From: Picochlorum sp. 'celeri'
Lineage: Eukaryota > Chlorophyta > Trebouxiophyceae
DNA: 64,000 nucleotides
Assembly (NCBI GenBank): GCA_010909725.1
Contig: JAACMV010000028.1
Span: 62,001 to 126,000 of the forward strand
Direction of reading: 5' to 3'
Position 1 is the first letter of the stretch; every line of letters starts with the position of its first letter. Both the position numbers and the translations under genes were made by a program. Below, in pieces: positions 63,368 through 64,000 of the stretch. The notes under the pieces are model-generated. The model saw nothing but the letters and a program-made list of their open reading frames with translations. It did not search any database and was not told the DNA's origin.

Positions 63368-64000
63368 TCACCAAGCACCTACAGCCTTGGCTGTTGGATC
63401 TTTGAACAATGCATAATCCCACTTTGTATCCAGACTGAATGGTTCACTGATATCCACACCATCCTTTGTGATCTTTGAGATTTGGAACTTGTTCACAGAG
63501 ACTTTGTCCCTATAATAACACACTCGCAGGCAATCATGCAGCAGTTCCATGGCAGCCTTCTCATCCATGTCAGGACTATGCCTCTCTCTCATCAGCGGTC
63601 GAGCGAGATGATTTCCAAACCCAGTAGCTACAGTATCATCTGTGTAGTTTGTACCTATCATTCCGACTGTTCCGAGGAATGGTTTCCCCCGTTGCAATCC
63701 TCCAACCACAATAGAGTTCCACAGCGGGTCAAACTTGTTCCTTCTATTATACATGACTCTAGTCAGATAGGAAAACACCTCAGACGGTGTCATTCGATGC
63801 CCATCATCCATGCAAAAGTCCTCCGTGGCCAGTTCATCCAGCATCTTGACAATCTGCTGGTAGTCTGACAGCTCCCCTCCTGCACCCACCACGCAGGAAT
63901 CATTCACTTTTGTCAATCTCTGGATGGATTTATAACGCTTTGTAGATCCATATGCCCCCAACATATCACATGCCATCAGCACCCCATCTTTATAGGTGAC
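63368..64000 (-). CDS. PSMB4: Proteasome subunit beta type-4 (PSMB4), N-terminus off edge
   Basis: The open frame continues to the right edge (VTYKDGVLMACDMLGAYGST), so the N-terminus lies outside. Family match: YKSIQRLTKVNDSCVVGAGG, TRVMYNRRNKFDPLWNSIVV, GKPFLGTVGMIGTNY, TVATGFGNHLARPLMRE and CLRVCYYRDKVSVNKFQIS, the non-catalytic beta7 ring subunit. The C-terminal tail ends with SLDTKWDYALF and a short KAVGAW. It forms part of the 20S proteasome core. An N-terminal propeptide is expected but unseen. Confidence 0.93.
   Translation of the reverse strand, partial: VTYKDGVLMACDMLGAYGSTKRYKSIQRLTKVNDSCVVGAGGELSDYQQIVKMLDELATEDFCMDDGHRMTPSEVFSYLTRVMYNRRNKFDPLWNSIVVGGLQRGKPFLGTVGMIGTNYTDDTVATGFGNHLARPLMRERHSPDMDEKAAMELLHDCLRVCYYRDKVSVNKFQISKITKDGVDISEPFSLDTKWDYALFKDPTAKAVGAW

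Noticed and set aside
1..64000. tRNA genes, rRNA, CRISPR arrays, intact transposons
   Set aside because: None recognised on either strand by eye; a covariance-model scan was not possible.

Overview
The window is nuclear DNA from a photosynthetic eukaryote, most likely a green alga. Genes are densely packed on both strands. Most have one to four exons, and the introns I could place are short (about 50-310 bp) with GT...AG borders. The plant-lineage signal comes from an ALB3/Oxa1 thylakoid insertase, a nuclear plastid-type ribosomal protein L21, a NifU scaffold with a plastid-like N-terminus, an SnRK2-like kinase, an ACBP-kelch protein, a plant-size MOR1/XMAP215 protein and a PIE1/SWR1 remodeler. 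Species cannot be read from the sequence. I recognised no tRNA, rRNA, CRISPR array or intact transposon.

Layout. 0-5.2 kb: the 5' part of an ACBP-kelch gene (runs off the left edge), a divergent SnRK2-like kinase, an organellar-type RNase H1 and an unrecognised multi-exon gene. 5.8-14.7 kb: GNAT acetyltransferase, PRP38, RAD17, a thioredoxin-like protein, NECAP, CCT5, biotin-protein ligase and the complex I subunit NDUFA2. 14.9-27.6 kb: MOR1, the FHA protein SNIP1/DDL, ALB3, a methyltransferase, PP4R3/SMEK and a 124-aa unknown. 27.8-46.1 kb: a protein resembling the C-terminal region of SPL factors but lacking the SBP finger, a coiled-coil unknown, RPL21, the SLC33A1 acetyl-CoA transporter, a GT2 glycosyltransferase, a DAG-type lipase, PIE1/SWR1, a TMEM205-like protein and a plastid-like Dabb protein. 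46.1-55.4 kb is a more accessory segment. It holds two secreted M43-type metalloprotease paralogues, one complete and one broken copy of a GT61-like glycosyltransferase, and two unknown genes. 55.5-64 kb returns to core genes: NFU, a secreted Cys-rich protein, UAP56/SUB2, MAM33, an unknown, a winged-helix methyltransferase and proteasome PSMB4 (runs off the right edge).

Two patterns stand out. First, several divergent intergenic regions carry strong perfect palindromes or hairpins. Three of them are centred on TATA-like sequence: 23234-23252, 44180-44239 and 50826-50845. Others lie at 46705-46810 and 60034-60063. I infer, without proof, that some are two-sided core-promoter elements. Second, convergent genes end almost on top of each other, with 1-2 bp between stop codons at 45104 and 61035, so their mRNA tails must overlap.

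Splice-aware reading by eye rebuilt several genes that single open frames miss or truncate: ACBP-kelch, the CCT5 N-terminus, the thioredoxin-like protein, NDUFA2, PP4R3, SLC33A1, the PIE1 C-terminus and the winged-helix methyltransferase. These models rest on reading-frame continuity, GT/AG borders and family resemblance recalled from knowledge. No transcripts or database searches were available.
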